In this document: in pieces, positions 46,370 through 57,871 of the stretch
Layout of the letters: the number at the start of each line of letters is the position of its first letter
Numbering within the stretch: position 1 is the stretch's first letter
Assembly (NCBI RefSeq): GCF_007859275.1
Contig: NZ_VOHC01000033.1
Coordinates: 1 to 64,000 of the forward strand
Origin: Planomicrobium sp. CPCC 101079
Lineage (GTDB): Bacteria; Bacillota; Bacilli; Bacillales_A; Planococcaceae
Direction: 5' to 3'
DNA: 64,000 bases
Position numbers and translations under genes: made by a program
Notes under the pieces: model-generated
What the model was told of the DNA's origin: nothing
Databases searched by the model: none
The model's input: only the letters and a program-made list of their open reading frames with translations

Positions 46370-47365
46370 ATGGAACAACACGTTCGCCGTAAACGCATTG
46401 TGATCATTGGCGGAGGCACAGGGCTTTCCACTCTCCTTCGGGGATTGAAAAAGTTTCCGCTTGATTTGACTGCGATTGTCACTGTGGCAGATGATGGCGG
46501 CAGTTCTGGGCGTTTAAGAGACGATTTGGATATTCCACCTCCAGGAGATATACGCAACGTGATGGCGGCGTTGTCGGATGCGGAACCGTTGGTGGCAGAA
46601 ATGTTCCAGCACCGGTTCAAAGGTTCATTGGATCTAGGCGGCCATTCGCTGGGCAATTTAATGCTGGCGGCTTTAACTGAAATTACAGGCGATTTTTCAC
46701 TCGCCGTCCGCGAAATGAGCCGGGTTCTTAATGTCAACGGCACAGTGCTTCCCGCGGCCAACCAATTGGTGACGCTTTATGCCGAATTGGAAGACGGATC
46801 GATGGTCAAAGGCGAATCCAAAATACCGGCATATTTGCAGAAAATAAAGCGGGTTTATTTGGAGCCGCACGACGTCAAGACACTCCCGGATACCATTGCG
46901 GCTATCCGCAATGCGGATATTATTGTTGTTGGTCCAGGATCTTTGTATACCAGCATCCTGCCGAATTTATTGGTAAAAGATATTAAAAAAGCAGTGATTG
47001 CGTCAAAAGCAAAAAAAATCTATATTTGTAATTTAATGACCCAAGCGGGTGAAACCTACCGCTATACAGCGGCAGACCATGTACGAGCTCTCTATGACCA
47101 TGTAGAAGAAGGCTTTTTGGATGCGATCTTGCTTGATAAAGTCGAAATCCCGCAGAACATTGCGGAGCGCTATAAAAAAGAACGGGCGTGGCCTGTAGAA
47201 TACGATGAAGAACGCCTGCGCCAAATGGGCCTTCGCATCTTTAAGGAAGACATTGCCAATATTTTAGGGGAAGCTGTACGGCATGAACCATTGAAAGTAG
47301 CAGAATGGCTTTTTGAATATGCAGGAGGCCTCGCCAAAGAAGATTCAACACAGTTGTATTTCTAG
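46370..47365 (+). CDS. glmR: GlmR/YvcK, UDP-GlcNAc-sensing regulator of GlmS
   Basis: 331 aa, CofD/YvcK family. Binds UDP-GlcNAc and stimulates GlmS, balancing carbon between glycolysis and peptidoglycan. The N-terminal IVIIGGGTGLSTLLRGLK and ADDGGSSGRLR motifs and DIIVVGPGSLYTSILPNLLV are characteristic. Slightly longer than B. subtilis YvcK (317), the extra residues at the C-terminus. 4 bases after rapZ. Confidence 0.95.
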   Translation: MEQHVRRKRIVIIGGGTGLSTLLRGLKKFPLDLTAIVTVADDGGSSGRLRDDLDIPPPGDIRNVMAALSDAEPLVAEMFQHRFKGSLDLGGHSLGNLMLAALTEITGDFSLAVREMSRVLNVNGTVLPAANQLVTLYAELEDGSMVKGESKIPAYLQKIKRVYLEPHDVKTLPDTIAAIRNADIIVVGPGSLYTSILPNLLVKDIKKAVIASKAKKIYICNLMTQAGETYRYTAADHVRALYDHVEEGFLDAILLDKVEIPQNIAERYKKERAWPVEYDEERLRQMGLRIFKEDIANILGEAVRHEPLKVAEWLFEYAGGLAKEDSTQLYF

Positions 47366-47389
47366 TGTTTGAAAAGGGGGGAACATGTT

Positions 47390-48340
47390 TTGTCTTTTGC
47401 ATCCGAAACAAAAAAAGAAATGACTCAAATTGAAGTGGATGACTGCTGTGGAAAAGCCGAACTTTCGGCGTTAATCCGCATGAACGGAACGCTGTCGTTC
47501 TCAAACCGGCAGCTGAGCCTTGATATACAGACAGAGAACGCCGCGATTGCAAGGCGGATCTATACAATGTTAAAACGTTTTTACCCGGTCTATCCGGTAG
47601 AATTGCTGGTCCGGAAAAAAATGCGCTTAAAAAAGAATAACGTCTACATATGCCGTATACGTGAAGGGTCCAAGCATATGCTAGAAGATTTAGCGATCAT
47701 TTCAGAAGGCTTTCAATTCCAACACGAAATTGATAAAACATTAATCGAAAAAAATTGCTGCAAACGCGCCTATTTGCGCGGCGCTTTTTTAGCGGGAGGA
47801 TCGGTTAACAATCCGGAAACTTCTTCCTATCATTTGGAAATTTATTCATTATACAAAGACCACGCTGATTCATTGGTTGAGTTGATGAACGAGTTCCAAT
47901 TGAACAGCAAAACCATTGAACGGAAAAAAGGGTTCGTCACCTATTTAAAAGAAGCTGAAAAAATATCCGATTTTTTCAGCATCACTGGAGCCCATTCCGC
48001 TTTGCTGAAGTTTGAAGATGTCCGCATCATCCGCGATATGCGCAATAGTGTAAACCGTTTGGTGAATTGCGAAACGGCCAATTTGAACAAAACCATCGAT
48101 GCCGCTCTTCGGCAAGTCGAAAATATCCGTTTTATCGACAAAGCGATCGGCATTGACCAATTGCCGGAACGGCTTCGTGAAATTGCACGGCTGCGTGTTG
48201 AATTCCAGGACATCACACTTAAAGAGCTTGGGGAAATGGTATCAAGCGGCAATGTCAGCAAGTCTGGCGTCAATCACCGCTTGCGGAAAATTGACGAAAT
48301 CGCAGAGTCGCTGCGCAAAGGGGAAATGATCGGCCGGTAA
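47390..48340 (+). CDS. whiA: DNA-binding protein WhiA
   Basis: LAGLIDADG-like domain joined to a helix-turn-helix; it influences cell division and chromosome segregation. 316 aa from TTG 47390, exactly the B. subtilis length; GGGGGG is 8 bases upstream. The homing-endonuclease-like fold spans about 60-190 ([20 protein letters not shown]), and the C-terminal helix-turn-helix includes [25 protein letters not shown]. Confidence 0.95.
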   Translation: MSFASETKKEMTQIEVDDCCGKAELSALIRMNGTLSFSNRQLSLDIQTENAAIARRIYTMLKRFYPVYPVELLVRKKMRLKKNNVYICRIREGSKHMLEDLAIISEGFQFQHEIDKTLIEKNCCKRAYLRGAFLAGGSVNNPETSSYHLEIYSLYKDHADSLVELMNEFQLNSKTIERKKGFVTYLKEAEKISDFFSITGAHSALLKFEDVRIIRDMRNSVNRLVNCETANLNKTIDAALRQVENIRFIDKAIGIDQLPERLREIARLRVEFQDITLKELGEMVSSGNVSKSGVNHRLRKIDEIAESLRKGEMIGR

Positions 48341-48397
48341 AATCCGGCTGTTCTTTTATAGATGAAAGTTTAGTCGAGTTTCTGGAGGAGGATCAGC

Positions 48398-48655
48398 ATG
48401 GTTGAAAAAGAAGTGAAAGTTTTATTGAATACTGGGCTACAAGCAAGGCAAGCGGCGTTGTTTGTCCAAGAAGCGAACCGGTTCAACTCCGATGTCTATT
48501 TGGAAAAAGAAAATAAAAAAGTCAACGCTAAAAGCATCATGGGCCTTATGAGCTTGGCCATCAGCAAAGGCACAACGATTAAAATCTCCGCCGATGGTTC
48601 AGATGAAGAAACAGCAGTGAACTCTCTGACTGCTTTAGTTGAAAAGCAAGCGTAA
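48398..48655 (+). CDS. crh: Catabolite repression HPr-like protein Crh
   Basis: 85 aa, the length of B. subtilis Crh. HPr fold in which the PEP-phosphorylated His15 is replaced by Gln (TGLQARQAALF, Gln15), so it cannot carry sugar-transport phosphate. Ser46 in AKSIMGLMSL is present and is the target of HprK (31482-32408); Ser-P Crh acts as a co-repressor with CcpA. GGAGGAGG precedes the ATG. A terminator follows. Here position 17 is Gln (ARQA) where HPr has Pro. Confidence 0.95.
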   Translation: MVEKEVKVLLNTGLQARQAALFVQEANRFNSDVYLEKENKKVNAKSIMGLMSLAISKGTTIKISADGSDEETAVNSLTALVEKQA

Positions 48656-48658
48656 AAA

Positions 48659-48690
48659 ACTCACAGCCTCTTTGGCTGTGAGTTTTTTTT
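48659..48690. terminator. Bidirectional terminator between crh and clpP
   Basis: ACTCACAGCC (48659-48668) pairs with GGCTGTGAGT (48674-48683), T-run on the right and A-run on the left. Confidence 0.92.
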
Positions 48691-48695
48691 CTTGA

Positions 48696-49298
48696 TTAAT
48701 TTTTTTCGTTCGGCAATTTGTTGCGTGTAATGATTTTGTCGACCAAGCCGTATTCAAGAGCACGTTCAGCAGTCATGAAGTTATCGCGGTCTGTATCTTT
48801 TGAGATAACATCCAGTGGCTGGCCTGTACGGTCAGCAAGAATTTGGTTTAGTTTTTCATGCAAATGCAAAATGCGTTTTGCCGCAATTTCGATTTCAGTC
48901 GCTTGTCCTTGAGCACCGCCCAGTGGTTGGTGAATCATGACTTCAGCATTTGGAAGAGCATAGCGTTTGCCTTCAGTTCCAGCTGCAAGAAGGAAAGCCC
49001 CCATTGAAGCAGCCATACCGATGCAGACAGTTTGAACATCCGGACGGATGAATTGCATAACATCGTAAATCGCCATACCGGCAGTGATGCTGCCGCCTGG
49101 GCTGTTAATGTAGATGGAAATATCTTTTTCAGGATCTTCCGCCTCCAGGAATAGAAGCTGTGCAACAATAGAATTGGCAACATTATCGTCGATGCCGCTT
49201 CCTAGCATAATCACGCGGTCTTTCAGCAAACGTGAATAAATGTCATACGCGCGTTCGCCACGGCTTGTTTGTTCAATTACTGTTGGGATTAAGTTCAT
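48696..49298 (-). CDS. clpP: ATP-dependent Clp protease proteolytic subunit
   Basis: 200 aa serine protease barrel; works with ClpX/ClpC/ClpE. Catalytic Ser in [14 protein letters not shown], His in [11 protein letters not shown], Asp in KDTDRDNFM. The start ATG at 49296-49298 has GAGGAGG 7 bases upstream; longer upstream codons read through the CtsR box and are not coding. Controlled by CtsR if the box at 49376-49392 works. It degrades tmRNA-tagged proteins, whose tag gene lies at 61556-61906. Confidence 0.97.
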   Translation of the reverse strand: MNLIPTVIEQTSRGERAYDIYSRLLKDRVIMLGSGIDDNVANSIVAQLLFLEAEDPEKDISIYINSPGGSITAGMAIYDVMQFIRPDVQTVCIGMAASMGAFLLAAGTEGKRYALPNAEVMIHQPLGGAQGQATEIEIAAKRILHLHEKLNQILADRTGQPLDVISKDTDRDNFMTAERALEYGLVDKIITRNKLPNEKN

Positions 49299-49334
49299 GA
49301 ATAGATCCTCCTCATATAGATGATTAATAGCATT

Positions 49335-49352
49335 GCTGAAACATGTTTCAGC
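49335..49352. promoter_or_regulatory. 18-bp perfect palindrome in the clpP leader
   Basis: GCTGAAACATGTTTCAGC is a perfect palindrome between the promoter/CtsR site and the clpP ribosome site. In RNA it gives a 7-bp stem with CAUG loop. Its TGAAA...TTTCA arms recall a LacI-type or cre-like site, but the central CG of cre is AT here. Confidence 0.85.
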
Positions 49353-49375
49353 TGTATTATTATCATACACATGAT

Positions 49376-49392
49376 GGTCAATGAAGGTCAAA
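49376..49392. promoter_or_regulatory. CtsR operator of clpP
   Basis: GGTCAAT GAA GGTCAAA: two heptads separated by 3 bp, one mismatch to the CtsR consensus RGTCAAANANRGTCAAA. On the minus strand the TTGACC of the right heptad is also the -35 box (TTGACC, 18 bp, TATGAT), so bound CtsR would block clpP. Confidence 0.85.
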
Positions 49393-49482
49393 TATAACGA
49401 ATTGAAAAAAGTGGGTTGATAATTCAAAAATACTTTTGTATAATAGAAAAGTCGCTAAGAAAGAAATGCGAAATACCAAAGC

Positions 49483-49554
49483 GCCCTCGTAGTGTAATGG
49501 ATCACACGCAAGATTCCGGTTCTTGAAATGGGGGTTCGATTCCCTCCGAGGGTA
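49483..49554 (+). tRNA. tRNA-Arg (anticodon CCG)
   Basis: 72 nt cloverleaf. Acceptor GCCCTCG (49483-49489) with CGAGGGT (49547-49553), discriminator A; D-stem GTG/CAC; anticodon stem CAAGA/TCTTG with loop TTCCGGT, anticodon CCG; T-arm GGGGG TTCGATT CCCTC. The 3' CCA is not encoded. It decodes CGG. A single tRNA-Arg lies near clpP in B. subtilis as well. Confidence 0.93.
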
Positions 49555-49566
49555 TTAAGATTTAAA

Positions 49567-49613
49567 AGCTGAGCTGTTTGTCCGGTTTTCCGGACAGACG
49601 GTTCGGCTTTTTT
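49567..49613 (+). terminator. Terminator after tRNA-Arg
   Basis: AGCTGA (49567-49572) pairs with TCGGCT (49603-49608), inner TGTCCGG/CCGGACA, then six T. Confidence 0.85.
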
Positions 49614-49719
49614 CTTTTTAGCGGCTTCAGCTATAATGGAATGGATAAAAGTTTTCCAGAACACCAATTTCATACTTTACGAAAAGCGTAGAGAACTTGT
49701 AAAGAAAGAAGGGGATATC

Positions 49720-49944
49720 ATGTTTGTTCTATACACACGCCCGAACTGTCCGCTATGCGAAGAGGCCAAGCTAATGATTGAGCTGGTAAAGGAAGATTTC
49801 CCTTTAGAATACCAAGAAGTAAATATTGAAAGCGATGACGATCTTCATGAAAAGTACATGCTGATGATTCCAGTACTTGAGAAAAACAACGAAATTTTAT
49901 TATATGGCAATATTGGTTATGCCGATTTACTCGAAGCGTTGTAA
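49720..49944 (+). CDS. Glutaredoxin-like small protein
   Basis: 74 aa thioredoxin-fold protein starting MFVLYTRPNCPLCEEA; the CPLC redox pair is at about residues 10-13. It matches the DUF836/glutaredoxin-like family; the substrate is unknown. ATG 49720 follows GGGGATATC; the upstream open frame lacks a ribosome site. It ends in an embedded terminator and is single, between tRNA-Arg and cggR. Confidence 0.85.
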   Translation: MFVLYTRPNCPLCEEAKLMIELVKEDFPLEYQEVNIESDDDLHEKYMLMIPVLEKNNEILLYGNIGYADLLEAL

Positions 49945-49960
49945 TTATAACGCTTTTTTT
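49934..49960 (+). terminator. Terminator overlapping the glutaredoxin-like gene end
   Basis: AAGCGTT (49934-49940) pairs with AACGCTT (49949-49955), then T-run; the stop codon TAA lies inside the loop. Confidence 0.75.
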
Positions 49961-49962
49961 GT

Positions 49963-49991
49963 TTGCTTTTTCATTTTTAGTTCGCTAGAAT
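49963..49991 (+). promoter_or_regulatory. Promoter of the cggR-gapA operon
   Basis: TTGCTT (49963-49968), 17-bp spacer, TAGAAT (49986-49991), 9 bases upstream of the CggR operator. Confidence 0.65.
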
Positions 49992-50000
49992 GAATCTTGT

Positions 50001-50036
50001 GGGACACTATTTAATGTAATGGGACAAAAAACGTCC
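50001..50036. promoter_or_regulatory. CggR operator
   Basis: GGGAC at 50001-50005 and again at 50021-50025, 20 bp apart; the right unit is GGGACAAAAAACGTCC. This matches the B. subtilis operator layout (GGGAC units 20 bp apart, right unit ending GTCCAGC as here). The 3' part of the left unit is degenerate. Confidence 0.88.
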
Positions 50037-50054
50037 AGCTGAAGGAGTGAAGCA

Positions 50055-51098
50055 ATGGATCCATTAACGGAAGCGCAGCAAAAGCTCATGCCGGAAATGA
50101 CCGAACTCCTGAAAAAACGCTATCAGATATTATTGACGATCAAAATGGAGGAGCCGATTGGCAGGCGTGCGCTCAGCGAGCTTGCCGGTTCCACCGAAAG
50201 AGAAATTAGGAAAGAAACCGATCTATTGCGAAACCAGCAATTGATCAACGCAAGATCCGCCGGCATGGTTGTATCTGAGCAAGGCGTGGCTGTGCTCGAT
50301 GCTTTAAAAGATTTCATGCGCGATGTGTCCGGATTGATAGCGATGGAAAAGCGATTGAAATCCCTCCTTGGGATTTCAAGAGTGCTCATCCTTCCGCAAG
50401 ACAGCGACGACATACCTGCCGTGAAAGCGAACATCGGCAAAGAAGCAGCCCGGCTCTTGGAGTCCCTTTTCGCACAGCATAAAAAGATTGCTGTGACGGG
50501 CGGCAGCACGATGGCCGCCATTTCAAAGGAATTATCTTCTGATAAAAAGGACAGCACGCTGCAATTTATTGCTGCGCGCGGGGGACTTGGCGAAGATGTC
50601 CTGCATCAAGCCAATACAATCGCTTCCTCGTTTGCGGGGAAAACCGGAGGATCTGTCAAGACGCTTTACTTGCCCGATCATCTTAGTGCTGAAGCATATG
50701 AAATGATGATGCGGGAGCCGGTGATCAAGGAAATGATGAATTTGTATGACCAGACAGATGTGGTGGTCCACGGAATCGGAAATGCAGAAGAAATTGCCCT
50801 TCAACGGCAATCTTCAACTGAGGAAGTCGAAAGGATTCGTTCAGGCGGCGCGGTAAGCGAAGCGTTTGGCTATTACTTCGATAAAGAAGGAAAAGTTGTT
50901 TATCGCATCCGCACAGCGGGAATCCAATTAGAGCAAGTTCAAAAAGCCCCAGCTATCCTGGCAGTCGCAGGAGGCCGGTCGAAAGCAAAAGCGATTCTTT
51001 CTTATTTCAGAAATGCGGCCCCTCAGACGGTACTTATTACGGATGAAGGCGCTGCTCAACAAATACTTGAGTTAACTCAAAATCGGGAGGAAATTTAA
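50055..51098 (+). CDS. cggR: Central glycolytic genes regulator CggR
   Basis: SorC-family repressor; binds the operator upstream and is released by fructose-1,6-bisphosphate. 347 aa (B. subtilis 340). The N-terminal helix-turn-helix covers about residues 28-60 (GRRALSELAGSTEREIRKETDLL); the effector domain follows (VTGGSTMAAISKELS, RGGLGEDVLHQANTIAS). GGAGTG precedes the ATG. It autoregulates the cggR-gapA operon; the stop codon touches the gapA start. Confidence 0.96.
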   Translation: MDPLTEAQQKLMPEMTELLKKRYQILLTIKMEEPIGRRALSELAGSTEREIRKETDLLRNQQLINARSAGMVVSEQGVAVLDALKDFMRDVSGLIAMEKRLKSLLGISRVLILPQDSDDIPAVKANIGKEAARLLESLFAQHKKIAVTGGSTMAAISKELSSDKKDSTLQFIAARGGLGEDVLHQANTIASSFAGKTGGSVKTLYLPDHLSAEAYEMMMREPVIKEMMNLYDQTDVVVHGIGNAEEIALQRQSSTEEVERIRSGGAVSEAFGYYFDKEGKVVYRIRTAGIQLEQVQKAPAILAVAGGRSKAKAILSYFRNAAPQTVLITDEGAAQQILELTQNREEI

Positions 51099-52109
51099 AT
51101 GACTTTAAAATTAGCAATTAACGGATTTGGACGTATCGGACGCATCGTATTCCGCCAGGCATTGGCAAACAACGAGGTAGAAGTGGTAGCAGTAAACGAT
51201 TTAACAGATGCAAAAATGCTTGCACACCTTTTGAAATACGATTCTATCCACGGTATCTTGGATGCTGAAATTTCAGCTGAAGGCAACGATTTGATCGTTA
51301 ACGGCAAAAGAATCCATGTTTACTCTGAAAAAGATCCTGCAAACCTTCCATGGAAAGAAAACAACATCGACATCGTTATCGAATCTACTGGATTCTTCAC
51401 AAATGCCGACGATGCAAAAAAACACATCGAAGCAGGAGCGAAGAAAGTTATCGTTTCAGCACCAGGCAAAGGCATGAAGACTCTTGTAATGGGCGTTAAC
51501 CATGAATCATACAACCATGAAGAAGACCATGTAGTATCAAATGCTTCTTGTACTACTAACGGCCTTGCTGGAATTTCAAAAATCCTGAACGACAAATTCG
51601 GCATCAAAAAAGCGATGATGACGACAATCCACTCATACACAAACGACCAGATTTTGTTGGATTCTCCTCATAAAGATTATCGCCGTGCACGTGCTGCAGC
51701 AGAATCAATGATTCCGACAACTACAGGTGCAGCTGTTGCTGTAACGCTCGTATTGCCTGAATTAAAAGGCAAACTTGACGGAATGGCAATCCGCGTTCCT
51801 ACGCCAAACGTGTCTTTGATCGACTTGGTTGCTGAATTGGAAACAGATGCAACAATCGAAGATGTAAACAACGCAATCAAAGAAGCGATCGACAATGACG
51901 AGAACGACTTCTTGAAATACAGCGAGCTGCCGCTTGTATCACGCGACTATAACGGCAACACAGCTTCTTCGACTGTTGACCTTCCGTCTACAATGGCTCT
52001 TGGAGGCAACATGGTTAAAGTTCTTGCTTGGTACGATAACGAATCAGGCTACTCTGCCCGCTGCATCGACATTGCATTACACTTATACAACAACGGTTTG
52101 AAGTCTTAA
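51099..52109 (+). CDS. gapA: Glyceraldehyde-3-phosphate dehydrogenase (NAD, glycolytic)
   Basis: Oxidative phosphorylation of GAP to 1,3-bisphosphoglycerate. 336 aa. NAD-binding INGFGRIGR near the start, catalytic Cys in SNASCTTNGLAG, and AAESMIPTTTGAA for phosphate. GGGAGG is 7 bases before ATG 51099. Highly expressed codon bias (many GCA/GCT and AAC/ATC codons). Transcription of gapA is strongest because cggR is processed away in related species; a hairpin after gapA trims or stops some transcripts. Confidence 0.98.
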   Translation: MTLKLAINGFGRIGRIVFRQALANNEVEVVAVNDLTDAKMLAHLLKYDSIHGILDAEISAEGNDLIVNGKRIHVYSEKDPANLPWKENNIDIVIESTGFFTNADDAKKHIEAGAKKVIVSAPGKGMKTLVMGVNHESYNHEEDHVVSNASCTTNGLAGISKILNDKFGIKKAMMTTIHSYTNDQILLDSPHKDYRRARAAAESMIPTTTGAAVAVTLVLPELKGKLDGMAIRVPTPNVSLIDLVAELETDATIEDVNNAIKEAIDNDENDFLKYSELPLVSRDYNGNTASSTVDLPSTMALGGNMVKVLAWYDNESGYSARCIDIALHLYNNGLKS

Positions 52110-52145
52110 AATCATAGCTTAATTTCTTATGAACCTCTATAATGA

Positions 52146-52195
52146 AAGAGGGTAAAAGGGGTGGGGACTTACCCTGCCTCTTCTTTTTATTTTTG
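52146..52195 (+). terminator. Hairpin after gapA with T-rich tail
   Basis: AGAGGGTAA (52147-52155) pairs with TTACCC-TG-CCTCT (52169-52181), a stem with a bulge, followed by CTTTTTATTTTT. Since pgk and the rest must be read through, it is likely a partial terminator giving more gapA mRNA. Confidence 0.7.
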
Positions 52196-52243
52196 AAAAT
52201 ATATAGAGCCATTCAGCACTGAAAGAAAATGGGAGGTATTTTC

Positions 52244-53428
52244 ATGACGAAGAAAATGACCATGAAAGACGTAGACTTAAAAGGAAAACGTGTATTTTGC
52301 CGGGTGGATTTCAATGTCCCGATGTCAGAAGGGCAAGTTACTGATGACACACGAATCCGCGCAGCTCTTCCGACAATCCAATACTTGATTGAAAACGGAG
52401 CAAAAGTAATTCTTGCAAGTCACTTAGGCCGACCAAAGGGTACTGTCAACGAAGAGATGAGAATGGCTGCAGCGGCTGCCAAGTTAAGTGAATTATTACA
52501 TAAAGATGTGAAAAGCCTCGATGAATCAATCGGGGAAAAAGTGGAGCAGGAAATTGCGTCGATGAACGAAGGCGACGTCATTCTGCTTGAAAATGTCCGT
52601 TTCCATGCGGGCGAGGAGAAAAACGATGAAGAATTGGCAAAAGCGTTTGCCGCTTTGGCAGATGTTTTCGTCAACGATGCTTTTGGAGCTGCGCATAGAG
52701 CTCATGCATCAACTGCGGGAATCGCGAAGCATTTGCCTTCGGTTTCCGGGTTGTTGCTTGAAAAAGAATTGGACGTATTAGGCAAAGCGTTATCCGAGCC
52801 AGACCGTCCGTTTACCGCTATTATCGGCGGAGCAAAAGTAAAAGACAAAATCGGCGTTATCGATAATTTGTTGGAAAAAGTTGACAATTTGTTGATTGGC
52901 GGCGGACTTTCATATACGTTCTTGAAAGCCCAAGGCATTGAAATCGGCACATCGCTGCTTGAAGAAGACAAAATGGAGTTGGCGCTATCGTTCCTCAAAA
53001 AAGCGGAGGAAAAAGGCGTAAAGCTTTATCTGCCAATTGATGTTGTCATCACGCAGGAATTTTCGAATGATGCAGAGACAAAAGTGGTCAAAATCGATGA
53101 AATTCCTTCCGACTGGATGGCCCTTGATATTGGACCGGATACTGTGAAATTGTATTCTGATGTGATCGCTAATTCCAAATTGATTCTTTGGAACGGACCG
53201 ATGGGTGTGTTTGAAATGTCTTCATTTGAAAACGGCACTAAGTCGGTGGCAGAAGCAATGGCCAAAACAGAGGCATACACCGTTATCGGCGGAGGAGATT
53301 CGGCAGCGGCTGTAGAACAGTTTCACATAGCGGATAAGATGGATCATATTTCTACAGGCGGCGGAGCTTCCTTGGAGTTCATGGAAGGCAAAGAATTGCC
53401 GGGCGTGACTGCATTAACTGATAAATAA
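52244..53428 (+). CDS. pgk: Phosphoglycerate kinase
   Basis: Makes ATP and 3-phosphoglycerate. 394 aa, same as B. subtilis. N-terminal [12 protein letters not shown], the substrate-binding region and the [12 protein letters not shown] and [18 protein letters not shown] nucleotide motifs. GGGAGG lies 7 bases before ATG 52244; an earlier ATG at 52229 sits on the ribosome site. Confidence 0.98.
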   Translation: MTKKMTMKDVDLKGKRVFCRVDFNVPMSEGQVTDDTRIRAALPTIQYLIENGAKVILASHLGRPKGTVNEEMRMAAAAAKLSELLHKDVKSLDESIGEKVEQEIASMNEGDVILLENVRFHAGEEKNDEELAKAFAALADVFVNDAFGAAHRAHASTAGIAKHLPSVSGLLLEKELDVLGKALSEPDRPFTAIIGGAKVKDKIGVIDNLLEKVDNLLIGGGLSYTFLKAQGIEIGTSLLEEDKMELALSFLKKAEEKGVKLYLPIDVVITQEFSNDAETKVVKIDEIPSDWMALDIGPDTVKLYSDVIANSKLILWNGPMGVFEMSSFENGTKSVAEAMAKTEAYTVIGGGDSAAAVEQFHIADKMDHISTGGGASLEFMEGKELPGVTALTDK

Positions 53429-53461
53429 CAACTTATTTGGTTGAACAATTTAAGCTTAATC

Positions 53462-53497
53462 GTCAGTAAACTCCGGCGAAAGCGGGAAGTTACTGAC
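53462..53497 (+). other. Long hairpin between pgk and tpiA
   Basis: GTCAGTAA (53462-53469) pairs with TTACTGAC (53490-53497), with further pairing CTCCGGC/GCGGGAAG inside. There is no T-run. It may be a processing or stability hairpin in the operon mRNA. Confidence 0.65.
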
Positions 53498-53527
53498 CGT
53501 TAAAGCTGGATAAAGGGAGTGGCTTTT

Positions 53528-54281
53528 TTGAGAAAACCAATTATTGCAGGAAACTGGAAAATGTACAAAACGGCATCTGAAGCAAAAGAATTTGTGGAAA
53601 AAGCAAAAGGCCTTGTTCCGGATGCTGAAAAAGTGGATGCAGTTATCTGCGCCCCAGCGTTGTTTTTAAATCAATTGGTGGTTTCAGCGGAGTCGAGCCC
53701 GCTTCAAATCGGTGCTCAAACAATGCACGAAGAAAAAGAAGGTGCTTTTACAGGCGAAATCAGCGCAGCCCAATTGGTTGATCTTGGCGTTAAATACGTC
53801 ATTATCGGCCACTCGGAGAGACGCCAATACTTCAACGAAACTGATGCTTCAGTCAATAAAAAAGTCCATGCGGCGTTTGCTAACGGCTTAACACCACTGA
53901 TGTGCGTGGGTGAAACGCTTGAAGAGCGCGAAAGCGGATCGACAAGAAAAATTGTAGAAGATCAGGTGGAACAAGGCATTGCAGGATTATCCGAAGAGCA
54001 AGTTGCTGACTTGGTCATTGCTTATGAACCTATTTGGGCAATTGGAACGGGTAAAACGGCAACAGCAGAAGATGCCAACGAAGTATGTGGAACTATCCGG
54101 GAGAAAGTTGCAGCGCTTTACAGCCAAGAAACAGCTGACAAAGTCCGCATCCAATACGGCGGCAGCGTGAAACCGGCGAACATTGAAGAACTGCTTGGCA
54201 TGGAACATATTGACGGCGCTTTAGTCGGTGGGGCCAGCTTAGAAGTTGATTCGTTTGTGAAATTGCTGGAGGCTGGTTCGA

Positions 54282-54289
<8 letters not shown>
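53528..54289 (+). CDS. tpiA: Triosephosphate isomerase
   Basis: Interconverts DHAP and GAP. 253 aa, same as B. subtilis. N-terminal Lys in AGNWKMYK, catalytic His in IIGHSERR, catalytic Glu in [12 protein letters not shown], phosphate loop [10 protein letters not shown] and GGASL. TTG 53528 with GGGAG 7 bases upstream gives [10 protein letters not shown]; the GTG three codons earlier has worse spacing. It overlaps gpmI by 8 nt. Confidence 0.97.
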
Positions 54290-57130
<2,841 letters not shown>

Positions 57131-57158
57131 GCGGTCAGCCATCTTTTTCCTATCGCTA

Positions 57159-57187
57159 TTGTCTTAGTTCAAAAATTTTGATAAACT
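57159..57187 (+). promoter_or_regulatory. Promoter of secG
   Basis: TTGTCT (57159-57164), 17-bp spacer, TAAACT (57182-57187), 38 bases before secG. Confidence 0.6.
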
Positions 57188-57224
57188 AAATGATAGTGTT
57201 AGGTTCTTTTCAGGAGGTGGAATT

Positions 57225-57452
57225 ATGCATACGTTGTTAATGACTTTACTCGTCATCGTATCGCTCGCATTGATCGTTGTCGTATTATTACAATCAGGGA
57301 AAAGTGCAGGTCTTTCAGGAGCCATCTCCGGTGGAGCTGAGCAACTTTTTGGCAAGCAAAAAGCACGCGGGGTGGACTTGATCCTTCACCGGGTAACGAT
57401 TGTACTTGCTGCCTTATTCTTTATACTGGCTATCGCCGTAACGAAAGTTTAA
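57225..57452 (+). CDS. secG: Preprotein translocase subunit SecG
   Basis: 75 aa, two membrane helices (residues 2-22 and 54-73) with the glycine-rich loop [23 protein letters not shown] between. Auxiliary subunit of SecYEG. AGGAGG lies before the ATG. In B. subtilis secG also precedes the carboxylesterase, rnr and smpB. Confidence 0.96.
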   Translation: MHTLLMTLLVIVSLALIVVVLLQSGKSAGLSGAISGGAEQLFGKQKARGVDLILHRVTIVLAALFFILAIAVTKV

Positions 57453-57465
57453 TGTAGATGATCTA

Positions 57466-57502
57466 CGCCTAACCGATCTTTGGTTAGGCGTTTTCTTTTT
57501 TT
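57466..57502 (+). terminator. Terminator of secG
   Basis: CGCCTAACC (57466-57474) pairs with GGTTAGGCG (57482-57490), then TTTTCTTTTTTTT. Confidence 0.92.
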
Positions 57503-57536
57503 TGAATAGTTATGGGGTTTTCCATTGATATTCCGC

Positions 57537-57646
57537 AAAACAACTCCGCTTTCCTGCGGGCTTGCGCCGAACTAACTCGAGCTGCGCCCGAGTGGATTTC
57601 GGCACTTCGCTGTCCCGCGGGAGTCTCCGTTGTTTTGCTCCATATC
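57537..57646 (+). repeat. Intergenic palindromic element, copy 2
   Basis: Opens GATATTCCGCAAAACA and closes TGTTTTGCTCCATATC as in copy 1, with the shared interior GCGCCCGAGTGGATTTCGG (copy 1: GCGCCCGAATGGATTTCGG) and CTCCGCTTTCCTGCGGGC. 110 bp. Between secG and the esterase gene. Confidence 0.8.
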
Positions 57647-57871
57647 TATACAGAGAACAATAGAAAGAAAACAATAGTATGTTTAGTTATTAATTATTAA
57701 AATCTTTTTAGCGCCGGCGCGTCCAGGGGCTAGGCGAAGCAATAAGACGGATGTTTTTCCCGGCTTATTGTGAGAGCCATGCCCAAAGCGGCCGAAGCGA
57801 TTACAGAAAGCTCGATTATTTACTGCAACTACGACACAATGAAACTTTACCAACTAAATGGAGGGATTTTG
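57647..57871. other. Remainder of the secG-esterase gap
   Basis: AT-rich run to about 57706, then a GC-rich stretch starting GCGCCGGCGCG (57711) and a hairpin-like GCAATAAG...CTTATTGT (57740-57772). No gene seen; possibly another dispersed intergenic element. Confidence 0.4.

Noticed and set aside
49335..49352. CcpA cre site in the clpP leader
   Set aside because: The arms fit loosely but the essential central CG is AT.
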